From Flavobacterium inviolabile (GTDB lineage Bacteria; Bacteroidota; Bacteroidia; Flavobacteriales; Flavobacteriaceae): a stretch of 64,000 bases of DNA. Position numbers and translations under genes: made by a program. Where the stretch lies: positions 2,790,001 through 2,854,000 of the forward strand of contig NZ_CP058278.1 of assembly GCF_013389455.1 (NCBI RefSeq), in the 5' to 3' direction. This document shows positions 8,906-17,065 of the stretch, piece by piece (position 1 is the stretch's first letter; the number at the start of each line of letters is the position of its first letter). The notes under the pieces were generated by a model that saw only the letters and a list, made by a program, of their open reading frames with translations, did no database searches and was not told the DNA's origin.

Positions 8906-9325
8906 ATGAGGAATTCTAACATTTTTTTAACAGTTGACGCGGTAATCGTAAAAAAAACACCGGCCAACGACTACCTGCTTTTAATTAAAAGGAATAACGA
9001 GCCCTTTCAAAACTGCTGGGCACTGCCCGGCGGCTTCGTCGATTTAAACGAAGATCTTATGGCAGCAGCAATACGGGAACTTTATGAAGAAACGACGATC
9101 GCGGTAACACAGCTGGAGCAGATTGGTGCTTTTGGCAAGCCTTTCAGAGATCCCCGAAATCATGTGGTTTCGGTAGCCTATTATGGTGAGGTAGCGGAAG
9201 ATACGATCGCTATAGCAGCCGATGATGCCCGGGAGGCAAAATGGTTTTCAATAAAAGCGCTTCCAAAATTAGCATTTGACCACGAAGAAATAGTAAATTT
9301 GGCGCTTCAAAAGTTTACTATATGA
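8906..9325 (+). CDS. Nudix hydrolase
   Basis: Cytosolic pyrophosphohydrolase of 139 residues. The Nudix box begins at GGFVDLNEDLMAAAIRELYE and continues ETT, fitting Gx5Ex7REUxEE; the usual glycine after EE is threonine. The C-terminal DHEEIVNLALQK is like ADP-ribose or 8-oxo-nucleotide hydrolases of the YjhB type, but the substrate cannot be read. The ATG at 8906 (MRNSNIF) is preferred, since the 19 codons from 8849 have no family counterpart. The next gene overlaps by 4 bases (ATGA), so the two are translationally coupled. Confidence 0.88.
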   Translation: MRNSNIFLTVDAVIVKKTPANDYLLLIKRNNEPFQNCWALPGGFVDLNEDLMAAAIRELYEETTIAVTQLEQIGAFGKPFRDPRNHVVSVAYYGEVAEDTIAIAADDAREAKWFSIKALPKLAFDHEEIVNLALQKFTI

Positions 9326-9693
9326 AATATCAAACGAGAAAATGGGTAAAACCAGAAGACTTGAATGCTAACGGAACCTTATTCGGAGGAATGCTTTTAT
9401 CATGGATTGATGAGGAAGCAGCACTTTTTGCAATCATTCAGCTAAAAAACAACAAGATTGTAACCAAGTTTATGTCGGAAATCAACTTTATGAGTTCGGC
9501 AAGACAAGGGGATATTATCGAAATCGGTATCGATCTTGTAAAATTCGGAAGAAGCTCCATTATAATGAAATGTGAAGTGCGTAACGTAATGACCAAAGAA
9601 ACCATTATCACGGTTGATGCCATTACTATGGTAAATCTGGACAGTTTTGGGCGTCCGGCTCCCCACGGAAAAACCGAAGTAGAAATTATATAG
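9322..9693 (+). CDS. Acyl-CoA thioesterase (YciA-type hotdog fold)
   Basis: A 123-residue single hotdog domain. The family signature DLNANGTLFGGMLLSWIDEEAA (split here by the central helix) contains the catalytic aspartate in WIDEE; the central strands MSEINFMSSARQGDIIEIG and VDAITMVNLD also fit YciA-like acyl-CoA hydrolases, which act on a range of CoA esters in the cytosol. It is coupled to the Nudix gene by a 4-base overlap. The gene ends in a hairpin shared with the convergent MscS gene. Confidence 0.87.
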   Translation: MKYQTRKWVKPEDLNANGTLFGGMLLSWIDEEAALFAIIQLKNNKIVTKFMSEINFMSSARQGDIIEIGIDLVKFGRSSIIMKCEVRNVMTKETIITVDAITMVNLDSFGRPAPHGKTEVEII

Positions 9694-9719
9694 GGTTTAT
9701 TCCCCTATATAATTTTTAT
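9684..9719. terminator. Bidirectional terminator shared by two convergent genes
   Basis: Perfect 12-bp stem AATTATATAGGG (9684-9695) and CCCTATATAATT (9703-9714) with a 7-base loop. It overlaps the thioesterase stop and the last codons of the MscS gene, which end only 3 bases apart, and is followed by T runs on both strands. Confidence 0.85.
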
Positions 9720-10944
9720 TATTAGACGGTAATTCAAATATCTCCAAATCAAAATAGTCTACAGCCGCAATGATGTGGTCAAAAATATCGGCCATGATAT
9801 GCTCATAATTGATCCATCTTTTATCGGATACGAAAGCGTATATTTCTATCGGAATACCTTTATCTGTAGGCTGTAAATGACGTACCATCAGGGTCATTTC
9901 CTTATTGATACCGGCATGACTTTCTATATAACTGGTCAGGTATTTACGGAACAATCCTAAATTTGTCAGGTTGCGGCCGTTAATTGCCAGTTCTTTATTG
10001 ATGTTGTTATTCGTGTTGTATTTTTCAATATCCGACTGCCTGTGTTCGATATAGGACGTAATCAGCTGAATCTTCTTAAAATGATCTATTTCATTCGCAT
10101 GAATAAAGCGGACACTGTTTTCTTTGATCAGGATATGACGTTTAATTCTTCTCCCGTTTGAGTTCTGCATTCCTCTCCAGTTCCGGAACGAATCGGAGAT
10201 AAGGCTGTAAGTAGGAACCGTTGTTGTGGTATTGTCAAAATTTTTGACTTTCACGGTAGCCAGGTTGATTTCAATAACATCACCGTCGGCTCCGAATTTA
10301 TCAATCGTGATCCAGTCGCCAATACGAACCGTATCGTTAACGGTAACCTGAATACTGGCCACCAGACCCAATATGGTGTCCTTGAAAATTAAGATGATAA
10401 TCGCCGAAATAGCCCCGAAAGTCCCCAACAGCGTTTTGAAATTGGTATCGAAAAGGATCAATACCAAATATGTAATAGCATAAACCCAAAGGATAATCAT
10501 GATTACCTGGGTATAGCTGTCTATCGGTTTGTCGCTAAACTTGGGTTTTTCTTTCAGGTAGTCTTTCAGGGAGTTAAAGATACTTCGGATGATCCACAGC
10601 GAAAGGAAGACCATATAGGTTTTTACGCCTTTTCCGAAAAAGCTCTCCCAGTAGACAAAGTTTTTTAGGACAACCGGAACAACTTTGCTGATAAAGTACA
10701 AAGGAACCAGATGGGCAACATATTTGGCTGTTTTATTGGCAACCAAAAAGTCGTCAAAACTCGATTTTGTTTTTTCTGCGATTATCGCCAGAATGATAAT
10801 CAGTATTTTTTTAAAGATATAATCTAAAATATAAGCCACAACAACGAGGACAATTATATTAACTGCCAGGTTAAGATAACTTGCCGTAGTATCACTGAAA
10901 TCAAGGTTTTTCAGGATTTTATATGCCCAATTAAAGATTTTCAT
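9697..10944 (-). CDS. Mechanosensitive channel of the MscS family (YbdG-like)
   Basis: Inner-membrane channel of 415 residues that opens under membrane tension in hypo-osmotic shock. About five membrane helices precede the pore region (about 20-190). The conserved MscS core follows: ILGLVASIQVTVNDTVRIGD, the beta domain GADGDVIEINLATVKVKNFDN, TTTVPTYSLISDSFRNW, and the basic GRRIKRHI. The long C-terminal cytoplasmic part and overall length match YbdG-type miniconductance channels rather than short MscS. It lies 9 bases after the DUF3817 gene on the same strand, so the two form an operon. Confidence 0.9.
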   Translation of the reverse strand: MKIFNWAYKILKNLDFSDTTASYLNLAVNIIVLVVVAYILDYIFKKILIIILAIIAEKTKSSFDDFLVANKTAKYVAHLVPLYFISKVVPVVLKNFVYWESFFGKGVKTYMVFLSLWIIRSIFNSLKDYLKEKPKFSDKPIDSYTQVIMIILWVYAITYLVLILFDTNFKTLLGTFGAISAIIILIFKDTILGLVASIQVTVNDTVRIGDWITIDKFGADGDVIEINLATVKVKNFDNTTTTVPTYSLISDSFRNWRGMQNSNGRRIKRHILIKENSVRFIHANEIDHFKKIQLITSYIEHRQSDIEKYNTNNNINKELAINGRNLTNLGLFRKYLTSYIESHAGINKEMTLMVRHLQPTDKGIPIEIYAFVSDKRWINYEHIMADIFDHIIAAVDYFDLEIFELPSNNKNYIGE

Positions 10945-10953
10945 ATTTTAAAA

Positions 10954-11223
10954 TTACAGAATTTTTTTCTCAATATAAAAAGTACCGAAAGGAATTACCG
11001 ATGCAATACAAACCTGGAAGTATTTTTTAAACGACCAATTCTCTTCCATTTTCAGCATACTGGCGATTACAATATAACCGATAAACAGTAATCCATGTGC
11101 CATTCCAACGAAACGAACCATTTCCGGTTTGTCATACATATATTTTAGAGGCATGGCCACAAACAACAGGAGCAGGAGGGATATCCCTTCCAGAAAAGCA
11201 ATAATTTTAAAAAAACGTAACAT
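10954..11223 (-). CDS. DUF3817 small membrane protein
   Basis: An 89-residue inner-membrane protein with three hydrophobic segments (about 7-28, 40-60, 68-85). The pattern FKIIAFLEGISLLLLL...MPLKYMYDKPEMVRFVG followed by HGLLFIGYIV matches DUF3817, a family of unknown function often annotated as YdzA-like or found fused to transporters. It is the first gene of a two-gene operon with the MscS channel. Confidence 0.85.
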   Translation of the reverse strand: MLRFFKIIAFLEGISLLLLLFVAMPLKYMYDKPEMVRFVGMAHGLLFIGYIVIASMLKMEENWSFKKYFQVCIASVIPFGTFYIEKKIL

Positions 11224-11357
11224 CTGTGATTATTTAAGGGGTTGATTATAAACGAAATACCGGTTTTATTGAAAAGCCTCCAAAAAACGCTCAAAATTAG
11301 CCCAAAAGTAAGTTAGAAAAGAAGAAAATTCGTTAATTATTCACTAAAATACATAAA

Positions 11358-11385
11358 AAAACTGCACTTAAAAAAGTACAGTTTT
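11358..11385 (-). terminator. Terminator after the 123-residue protein gene
   Basis: Stem AAAACTGCACTT (11358-11369) with AAGTACAGTTTT (11374-11385), one mismatch, and a 4-base loop, 26 bases past the minus-strand stop. The minus strand continues into a T run. The rest of the spacer 11224-11411 shows nothing else. Confidence 0.75.
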
Positions 11386-11411
11386 AGCATATTTTACAGG
11401 CTGTTTTTAGT

Positions 11412-11783
11412 TTAGAATGCTAAAAATGCTTTGTTATATTCTCTTAAATCAGAAATATTGTTTTTGTTTTTCAAATCTGCAAACAGGGAGATCAAATATT
11501 CCAAACTTTCTAAATCTGTTTCCTCAGCTTTCACATTTTCCGATTCCGTTTCCAACTCATCTTCTAAAGGTTCATCATCCGGGATCGTAATTAAAAATGC
11601 GCCGTTTTCTTCAACATGTTCGTAAGCTAAACGTATCGCTTTAACTAAAACCGGGTTTTGTTCTTCAAGAGCAAACTCCCGTAATTTTTTTAAATCTTCA
11701 ATTAAAGTTTCGGCGTTGAATCCTTTTTTGAATAAATCAAGCTGGATTTTATTGATTAGTTTTTGTGCAGTTGGATTTTCCAC
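11412..11783 (-). CDS. Conserved small acidic protein, unknown function
   Basis: A 123-residue cytosolic protein. Residues 1-70 are helical (QKLINKIQLDLFKKG, ALEEQNPVLVKAIRLAYEHVEENG); a strongly acidic linker follows (about 73-93, rich in E and D), then a short C-terminal helical part with ISDLREYNKAFLAF. No catalytic motif is recognised. It has its own promoter and terminator, and normal Flavobacterium-like codon use, so it is likely a real conserved gene. Confidence 0.65.
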   Translation of the reverse strand: MENPTAQKLINKIQLDLFKKGFNAETLIEDLKKLREFALEEQNPVLVKAIRLAYEHVEENGAFLITIPDDEPLEDELETESENVKAEETDLESLEYLISLFADLKNKNNISDLREYNKAFLAF

Positions 11784-11828
11784 AGTACTTATAATTTGAA
11801 ATTAGTTGGATTTTTATTTTTAGGTATG

Positions 11829-11836
11829 CAAAAATA
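11829..11836 (-). promoter_or_regulatory. -7 box TATTTTTG for the small acidic protein gene
   Basis: On the minus strand this is an exact TAnnTTTG match, about 46 bases before the start codon at 11783. No clear -33 box is seen. The remaining spacer to 12006 shows no gene. Confidence 0.5.
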
Positions 11837-12006
11837 ATCTTTTATTGTTTTTTTACTAATAAAAAGTGAGATTTTTTCATTTAAGAAATATTCCCGGCCC
11901 TGATTTCAGCCTTAATCTTCCTGCATAATGATGAATACCCGTTCATTTAACTTTCCCGAAATGTGCTTTACGGTAAAAGACTATAATTCAACCCTGAAAG
12001 TGAAAA

Positions 12007-13128
12007 TTACCGGATTACTTTCTTCAACTGCATTTGTATGGTATCCTTATACAGTACCATATTCCATTGCATCGTACTGCCGTTGAATTTGTTAATCTGC
12101 ACCGGAATAGTATCCGGTTGGGCAGGATTGCGTTCGTAAGCGATAACCTGTAAGCTGTTTTTGGTATCGTCATACTGATAGCGCATTAATACCGAAGTAC
12201 TGTCTACATACACATGCGGATTCGGGCTGTAGTATATTTTACCGCGTTCCTCAATGTAAACCACTTTCCAGGCGGAAGTGTCTTTCTCCCATGCATTTTC
12301 AGCAATCTTCTTTCCGTTGCGCATCATGCTATCCACTTTCCACTTTCCAAAATATTTATCGGAAAGATGAACATCATAGCGGTAATACATGATAAATACC
12401 AAAGGAATCACTATACACAGCACCCGTACGACAGCCCGAAGTGCTTTATTTCCTATAGCCGGCGATGGGTTTTTATATTTCGTAAACAAGGCTATTATGG
12501 CATCTTTTCGCTCCAATAGCAAATAGCATAAGCCTAAAGTCATTAGCATTGAAGTAAAAGTCGTAATCGGTCCGATTCCATAAAAGATGTTGATCAATAC
12601 AATATTAAAAAGTACCGGCAGCAGTGTTGCCACACCTAATAATACCGTACGTCTGAACAATAAAAAAATACTTCCTGCAATCTGAAAAACACCAACAATT
12701 GCGGCAAGACCATAGGTGGATCCGTAATACTTCCAGGTCAGTTCCGTTCCGGTCAAGGTATTAACCAGGGCGTCTTCCAGATGATTTGCAAATGCAAAAT
12801 TGACCTCAAACAATTTTTCAAATCCAAATATCATGATATGGAATGCCAGCCAATAACGCAATAACGCTGTCAGCCAGATACGGTATTTCTGAGAATTAAT
12901 TTTCCCTTTTTTAGCTTTATAATGCCAGTAAATTGAAAAACCAACCGAAAACAGAATCGCAATGAGTAACATCGATAATCCAACAGGAATGATCCGTGCT
13001 GCCCATTTTGCAGGCAAAAGGGGAGCGATTGTATAAATAACAGAATTGACAGCTCCTACAATGGCTAAAAGGCATAAAAAGAATTTTAAAAACCAATTGG
13101 AGTGTTCTTGTGTTTCTGTTGAAATCAT
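12007..13128 (-). CDS. DoxX-like multi-pass membrane protein with a C-terminal extracytoplasmic domain
   Basis: A 373-residue inner-membrane protein. About seven hydrophobic helices occupy residues 12-265; RYWLAFHIMIFGFEKLFEVNF is the DoxX-like signature helix and YGLAAIVGVFQIAGSIFLLF the second. After the last helix (about 240-262, ending VFIMYYRYD) comes a soluble domain of about 110 residues with beta-strand pattern and conserved tryptophans (KYFGKWKVDSMMRNGK, MQWNMVLYKD), likely outside the cytoplasm and lipocalin-like. No enzyme activity can be assigned. It stands alone, and its 220-base upstream region shows no firm promoter. Confidence 0.7.
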   Translation of the reverse strand: MISTETQEHSNWFLKFFLCLLAIVGAVNSVIYTIAPLLPAKWAARIIPVGLSMLLIAILFSVGFSIYWHYKAKKGKINSQKYRIWLTALLRYWLAFHIMIFGFEKLFEVNFAFANHLEDALVNTLTGTELTWKYYGSTYGLAAIVGVFQIAGSIFLLFRRTVLLGVATLLPVLFNIVLINIFYGIGPITTFTSMLMTLGLCYLLLERKDAIIALFTKYKNPSPAIGNKALRAVVRVLCIVIPLVFIMYYRYDVHLSDKYFGKWKVDSMMRNGKKIAENAWEKDTSAWKVVYIEERGKIYYSPNPHVYVDSTSVLMRYQYDDTKNSLQVIAYERNPAQPDTIPVQINKFNGSTMQWNMVLYKDTIQMQLKKVIR

Positions 13129-13299
13129 CCTATTTTTTTTGTTAATATCCGATACTATAACGGGTTAATTGTATAATTATTTCATCTTTTTTAAATATTT
13201 GTCTCCGCAATAGTAAAACCGGAGCGCTATTTCCAGACAGCAGGATGCCGGATAAAATTTAGTTCCGGGAATACCTTCTATAATCTGGATCTATTTGTT

Positions 13300-13307
13300 T
13301 AGTTTTG
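13300..13307 (+). promoter_or_regulatory. -7 box TAGTTTTG for the DUF1801 gene
   Basis: Exact TAnnTTTG match 44 bases before the ATG at 13351. A -33 box at the normal distance is not evident. Confidence 0.45.
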
Positions 13308-13350
13308 TATGTATAAGTACATTTTCAGGCAGTATTAAAATTTAAACGTT

Positions 13351-13788
13351 ATGGCAAAAAACAAAACAACCTATACAGCGGTTAATGTGGTTGATTTTAT
13401 CAACGCTTATGTCGATAATGAACAAAAGAAAGCCGACAGCTTCCGCTTAATTGAATTAATGTCGGAATGGTCGGGATTTGAACCCAAAATGTGGGGTCCA
13501 ACGATCATTGGATTCGGTAATTACCATTATAAATATGCCAGCGGACACGAAGGCGATGCACCGCTTATTGGCTTTTCACCACGAAAGGCAGCCTTTTCGT
13601 TATATGTGTTTTCGCCAACGGAGGAAAACAAGCATCTATTGGACAATCTTGGCAAATATAAAATCTCAAAAGCCTGTATCTATATCAAAAAGCTATCCGA
13701 TATTAATATTCCCGCTTTAAAAGAAATATGCGAGGATAGTTTTAAATACCTTAATGAACATCATGAATGTGCGTGCAGGGAGAAGTAG
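13351..13788 (+). CDS. DUF1801 domain protein
   Basis: A 145-residue cytosolic protein of the DUF1801/YdhG family. Visible are the N-terminal helix VVDFINAYVDNEQKKADSF, MSEWSGFEPKMWGPTIIGFGNYHYKY (conserved MWGP..GFG core) and the basic strand GFSPRKAAFSLYVF. The C terminus has a cysteine-rich tail, HHECACREK. Members share a fold with frataxin-like and iron-binding domains, but no function is proven. It is the last ordinary gene before the defence island. Confidence 0.85.
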   Translation: MAKNKTTYTAVNVVDFINAYVDNEQKKADSFRLIELMSEWSGFEPKMWGPTIIGFGNYHYKYASGHEGDAPLIGFSPRKAAFSLYVFSPTEENKHLLDNLGKYKISKACIYIKKLSDINIPALKEICEDSFKYLNEHHECACREK

Positions 13789-13917
13789 ACGTGTTTAATA
13801 CCGGGCTCTTAAAGCTTTGATCTGCTCTTTACTCATTTAAAACAACATAATCACGAAGGGCAGGGCAGGGGGCTATCCTTTAAACATTACAGGATTTAAT
13901 ACTTTAATGGGATCATT

Positions 13918-14742
13918 CTAAAATCCGGCCTCCGTTAGAAACCGGTTCGAATCAGATAGAGCAGTTCTTAGTATAGCCCTCCAATAATTACGTCCTTTAC
14001 TGGCCTTCATATTTATTGCCTCCTGTTGTAAATTTTCCTGAATTTGCACACGTGTCAATCTTCCTAAAGATGGGGTTATGGCATTTAGCACATCAATTAT
14101 TTCACTATTACTCCTTTGCTTGTACCTGTCCAATAAAAGAAGCGTTTCAAAATGATTGACAATTACCGAGCGAATATTTACGGGTATTTGGGCGCTATCA
14201 ATTGAAAAAACAGCTTGCGGCACATTAGCGCTATAAACGATATCACACCTCAAATAGTCAACATCGGGTAAAATGTCATAGTAGTAGTTTATGATTTTCC
14301 GGTTACCTGCAAACAGCCATTCTTCCCCTTTTTTGGTATTGCACTTAGCACAACAAGGAATCAGATTAATAGAAAGTGCCGAAAATTCCGGAAAATCACT
14401 CTTGGGCAAATAATGGTCAAATGTTTCAGGTTCCCCAATATTACAATATTGGCATTCTGCCCGCAGTAGCCTATTTTGCCGGTCTTTGATTCGTGCTTTT
14501 AAAGCTGATAAATTATTGGACTTTCCATAACATCCCTGAAGATAATTACTATGAGGCGCTGTAAATGGAGATGCCGGTATGGTCTCTAAATTATTCGGAG
14601 TCGTACGATCAGTATAATCCGTAATTCGAACCAGTATATTGGGGCGTATTGCCTGAAGCGGTATCCGTTGGATTTCTCTTTTATTATTTACAATATTGTC
14701 CCAATACTCAATCTTCCTGGTTAACGGAATTAAATTTTTCAT
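13918..14742 (-). CDS. HNH endonuclease, PtuB-like partner of a Septu-type system
   Basis: A 274-residue protein with an HNH nuclease core at about 95-145: the zinc pair CQYC, the catalytic histidine in FDHYLPKSDFPEF, the asparagine in INLIPCCAKC and the second zinc pair leading to NTKKG. This layout matches PtuB-type HNH nucleases of Septu systems, which cut nucleic acid when released by the ATPase partner. It starts 2 bases after the ATPase gene, so the two form one operon. The N-terminal 90 and C-terminal 120 residues are not recognised. The HNH call is firm; the Septu assignment rests on the gene pair. Confidence 0.75.
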   Translation of the reverse strand: MKNLIPLTRKIEYWDNIVNNKREIQRIPLQAIRPNILVRITDYTDRTTPNNLETIPASPFTAPHSNYLQGCYGKSNNLSALKARIKDRQNRLLRAECQYCNIGEPETFDHYLPKSDFPEFSALSINLIPCCAKCNTKKGEEWLFAGNRKIINYYYDILPDVDYLRCDIVYSANVPQAVFSIDSAQIPVNIRSVIVNHFETLLLLDRYKQRSNSEIIDVLNAITPSLGRLTRVQIQENLQQEAINMKASKGRNYWRAILRTALSDSNRFLTEAGF

Positions 14743-14744
14743 AA

Positions 14745-16592
14745 TTAATAAAGGGATTGTAAATAGATTTTAGCACTTAAACTAAGCGGTAAACTTTCTT
14801 TTTCGAACATTTCAATAATTTTACTGTAGCTGTTACTTTTTGAAAGCTTGGTTAAGAACTCCCGGTAATATTCATCATGACTATTTGTATGAAATATTCT
14901 TTCGGTAATCGTGTTGAGATTTTCACCAAATGTTTCAATATCCAATCCCCGTATGCTGGGAATGTTTTCCAACCGTTCAATAACTATTATATCTTTTGCC
15001 GGTACTTCCTGTATGATTTGAGGGGAGTGAGTGGATATAATGGCATAGGAATTGTATTCTTTAAGTATGCGATTAATAACATTTACAAAAAGAGAAATAC
15101 TATTAGGATGCAAATGTGTTTCCGGTTCATCAAATAACAGTAATGATTCTGTTGTAATATAGGCCAGGACTTCTGCAAGCATCAGTATCATAACTATCTG
15201 ACCTGAGCTATACTTAGAATATCCACCTTCACTATAAAGAGTGAACTCGTTTTTATTTAATTCGATAAAATCTTTATCCAGGATATCCAAAGCAATATCA
15301 TCCGATAATACAATTGCTATGTATTTACCAAACAAATGCATTCTTTCTGATTTTTCAAGAATTCCCAATGCTTTTTTTAGTCGGGCATTTACCTGATTGT
15401 CTGTAAGAAAGCCTCTGCCACTTTGAAAACCGCAATAATAATAACTGTAGGTTTTTGTTTGTTTTGGTCGGGGAAACCTGTCGAACAGGCTATAGGAAAT
15501 GGCGATTACACGGCTAAACGGCGGCAGATATTGGGTAGAGAAATTTCCTTGTTTTTCATACCCGCTTAAGGTTGAGGCCAGTTTTGCAATATATTGTGTT
15601 TTGCCGGTTCCGTTCTTACCAATTAAGACTTTGATTCTAAAAGGAAGATCTTCTTTTTCAGAATAATCAAATTTTATAGCGTGTTTTTCTATTGCCCCGC
15701 TAATCTGTGTTGAAAAAGTAAAGCAAAGGGTATTATCCGTTTCCAACCCATTATAAATCTTATATCCTTCATGAAGTGCTTTTTGGGCTTCACTGCTTCT
15801 GATTAAAGATGTCTTGAATCCCTTTTCATGCTCAAATGATTCCACCAGACCTTTATTAATGGCTAAATCATTAATGGCGTCCAGATAGTAGTTAGCAACT
15901 TCTTTATTTAAGTTTTCCCGAAGATTTAAATAATAGTGGTTTGATTGCCCAAGTGAGCAAATATTACGATCATCAAGCGACGTAAAGGTATTGGGTAACT
16001 CACCATTATCTTTTTCCTTATTTAAAAATTTTGTGGTGCCAATATAGGTACGTTCTTTGAGAGAATCATAATAATACACTTCATATTGTGTTTGATATCC
16101 GAAGTCATTCCATTTGTCTTTTGTTAAAATGAAACAAGGGTATAAATAATCCTCTTTTTCAGATTCTCCACTCAAGTAAAACAGAAATTCACCTGACTTA
16201 ACAGAAAGTTTATCATTTTTGAAGATCTCTTTGATGGTTCCAATATTATTGATTCTTGAAATAGTAGAACGATAGGCACCTTTATTTTTAATGATAAACG
16301 GTTCGATACTTTGATCCCATCTGACTTTTAAAGTTCGTCCGTTTTTTAAATTTTCAAGAACAGTTCCTATGGCATGAATTTCAAGGATTGAAATCATCTC
16401 ACCGTTTTCTTTTTTTGTATATGTAGTTTTTGCGGCTATCCTTGAACCGACAGCAACCATATTTACTCTCTCTAAATATTTATCTTCAAAACCATTTTCC
16501 CAGATGCCCTCTTCGATAAAACGGGGTAATTGATTTTTAATTTCAGCTTCTTTCCATGTAAAACCGACACCGTAATATTGTACTTTATCCAT
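14745..16592 (-). CDS. ABC/SMC-type AAA ATPase, PtuA-like, with a long N-terminal sensor-like domain
   Basis: A 615-residue ATPase. The Walker A motif GKNGTGKT lies near residue 325, the ABC signature YSSGQ near 460, Walker B LLLFDEPETHLHP near 490, and the H-loop ISTHSP near 525, as in OLD/PtuA-type ATPases with a split ATPase core. Before this are about 300 residues that are unusual: GVGFTW at the start, FIEEGIWENG, VGSRIAAKTTY and IHAIGTVLENL...LKVRW look like the small beta-barrel domain found before McrB-type and other restriction ATPases. It follows directly on the remnant of an XRE regulator (stop codon touching this ATG), so it probably uses that gene's promoter. Confidence 0.75.
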   Translation of the reverse strand: MDKVQYYGVGFTWKEAEIKNQLPRFIEEGIWENGFEDKYLERVNMVAVGSRIAAKTTYTKKENGEMISILEIHAIGTVLENLKNGRTLKVRWDQSIEPFIIKNKGAYRSTISRINNIGTIKEIFKNDKLSVKSGEFLFYLSGESEKEDYLYPCFILTKDKWNDFGYQTQYEVYYYDSLKERTYIGTTKFLNKEKDNGELPNTFTSLDDRNICSLGQSNHYYLNLRENLNKEVANYYLDAINDLAINKGLVESFEHEKGFKTSLIRSSEAQKALHEGYKIYNGLETDNTLCFTFSTQISGAIEKHAIKFDYSEKEDLPFRIKVLIGKNGTGKTQYIAKLASTLSGYEKQGNFSTQYLPPFSRVIAISYSLFDRFPRPKQTKTYSYYYCGFQSGRGFLTDNQVNARLKKALGILEKSERMHLFGKYIAIVLSDDIALDILDKDFIELNKNEFTLYSEGGYSKYSSGQIVMILMLAEVLAYITTESLLLFDEPETHLHPNSISLFVNVINRILKEYNSYAIISTHSPQIIQEVPAKDIIVIERLENIPSIRGLDIETFGENLNTITERIFHTNSHDEYYREFLTKLSKSNSYSKIIEMFEKESLPLSLSAKIYLQSLY

Positions 16593-16757
16593 TTATATTG
16601 GGTAAAAAAGTTCTGCGGATTGTTTTTGTTTGGGAAGAGCGACTTTTTTCTGATTACAATCATCGCCCAACCTGTAGCTCAGGGCTTCCTGCCAGATGTC
16701 GGGCATTCCATAAAAACAATTGATATTTAGATCTTTGGATATTTTATTATGTAGCAT
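16593..16757 (-). pseudogene. Decayed XRE-family regulator (copy A), now a leader ORF before the Septu-like operon
   Basis: The 54-codon frame begins MLHNKISKDLNI, and its middle reads QEALSYRLGDDCNQKKV, matching the helix-turn-helix region of a common Bacteroidota XRE regulator family (GRNIKRFREMLG..QEAL...LGDDWNQKKIS). Key residues before the helix are lost, and the whole C-terminal half is missing. The stop codon is immediately followed by the ATG of the ATPase gene. It may still serve as a translated leader. The better-preserved N terminus of a sister copy is at 21531-21632. Confidence 0.65.
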
Positions 16758-16855
16758 ATCAGTATATATCATAAATTTCAAATATAATATTTTCAGTCAA
16801 ATCCGTAACTATTATTTTTAAAATCACCTGTTTTATGACACAAAACATCATTAAA
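16755..16855. repeat. Conserved regulator upstream region, copy A (homologous to 21630-21729)
   Basis: Starting from the shared start codon, about 61 of the first 70 bases match copy B at 21630; similarity then fades, returning at CATCATTAAA/TATCATTAAA. The block includes the -7 box and the likely binding region of the lost regulator. The two copies stand at the heads of the two minus-strand defence modules. Confidence 0.8.
16779..16786 (-). promoter_or_regulatory. -7 box TATATTTG driving the Septu-like operon
   Basis: Exact TAnnTTTG match on the minus strand, 22 bases before the remnant regulator's ATG. The same box is conserved in the sister copy at 21654-21661, which supports it as a real element. 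Confidence 0.6.
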
Positions 16856-16878
16856 AAATTTAGCAATACAGGTGATTT
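16821..16878. repeat. 11-base inverted repeat (AAATCACCTGT ... ACAGGTGATTT)
   Basis: Perfect 11-base arms at 16821-16831 and 16868-16878 separated by 36 bases. The left arm begins where copy A stops matching copy B. It could be a distal operator or the scar of a small inserted element. The spacer 16879-17064 otherwise holds only the direct repeat and the Fic promoter. Confidence 0.45.
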
Positions 16879-16954
16879 GTCTTATATCTGAACCCAAAAA
16901 CTTCCACAAACAGGCAAACTTACTGCCTAACATTCTTTGAGAGGAGAAAGCCTG

Positions 16955-17003
16955 ACCAACCAATAAACAGCCGAAAAAAGGGCAGGGGACACGCCATAAT
17001 AAT
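16955..17003. repeat. 49-bp direct repeat, left copy, upstream of the Fic gene
   Basis: Starts ACCAACCAATAA and ends GGGGACACGCCATAATAAT. It matches 18053-18100 with two substitutions and one missing A, so the pair brackets the fic pseudogene exactly. Confidence 0.85.
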
Positions 17004-17046
17004 CATCTTTAATTCTTTTAACGTACATAGATTATCAAATAAACCC

Positions 17047-17065
17047 TACCTTTGATAATATCAAA
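17047..17065 (+). promoter_or_regulatory. Fic promoter: -7 box TACCTTTG overlapping a TTTGATA-TATCAAA palindrome
   Basis: TACCTTTG (17047-17054) is an exact TAnnTTTG match. It overlaps a perfect 15-base dyad, TTTGATAATATCAAA (17051-17065), whose half-site TATCAA recurs just upstream and downstream. This is the layout of an operator that blocks the promoter. Fic proteins of this type carry a C-terminal winged helix, so autoregulation is a plausible inference. Confidence 0.55.

Noticed and set aside
13795..13836. A 13-codon minus-strand frame, MSKEQIKALRARY, resembling the first residues of peptide chain release factor 2
   Set aside because: It is too short to support homology and nothing after it continues the protein in any frame; it may be chance or a small fragment.
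13855..13880. GGGCAGGGCAGGGGG near the HNH gene as a third copy of the Fic-flanking repeat
   Set aside because: Only the GGGCAGGGG core is shared; the rest of the 49-bp repeat is missing, so it is probably coincidence.
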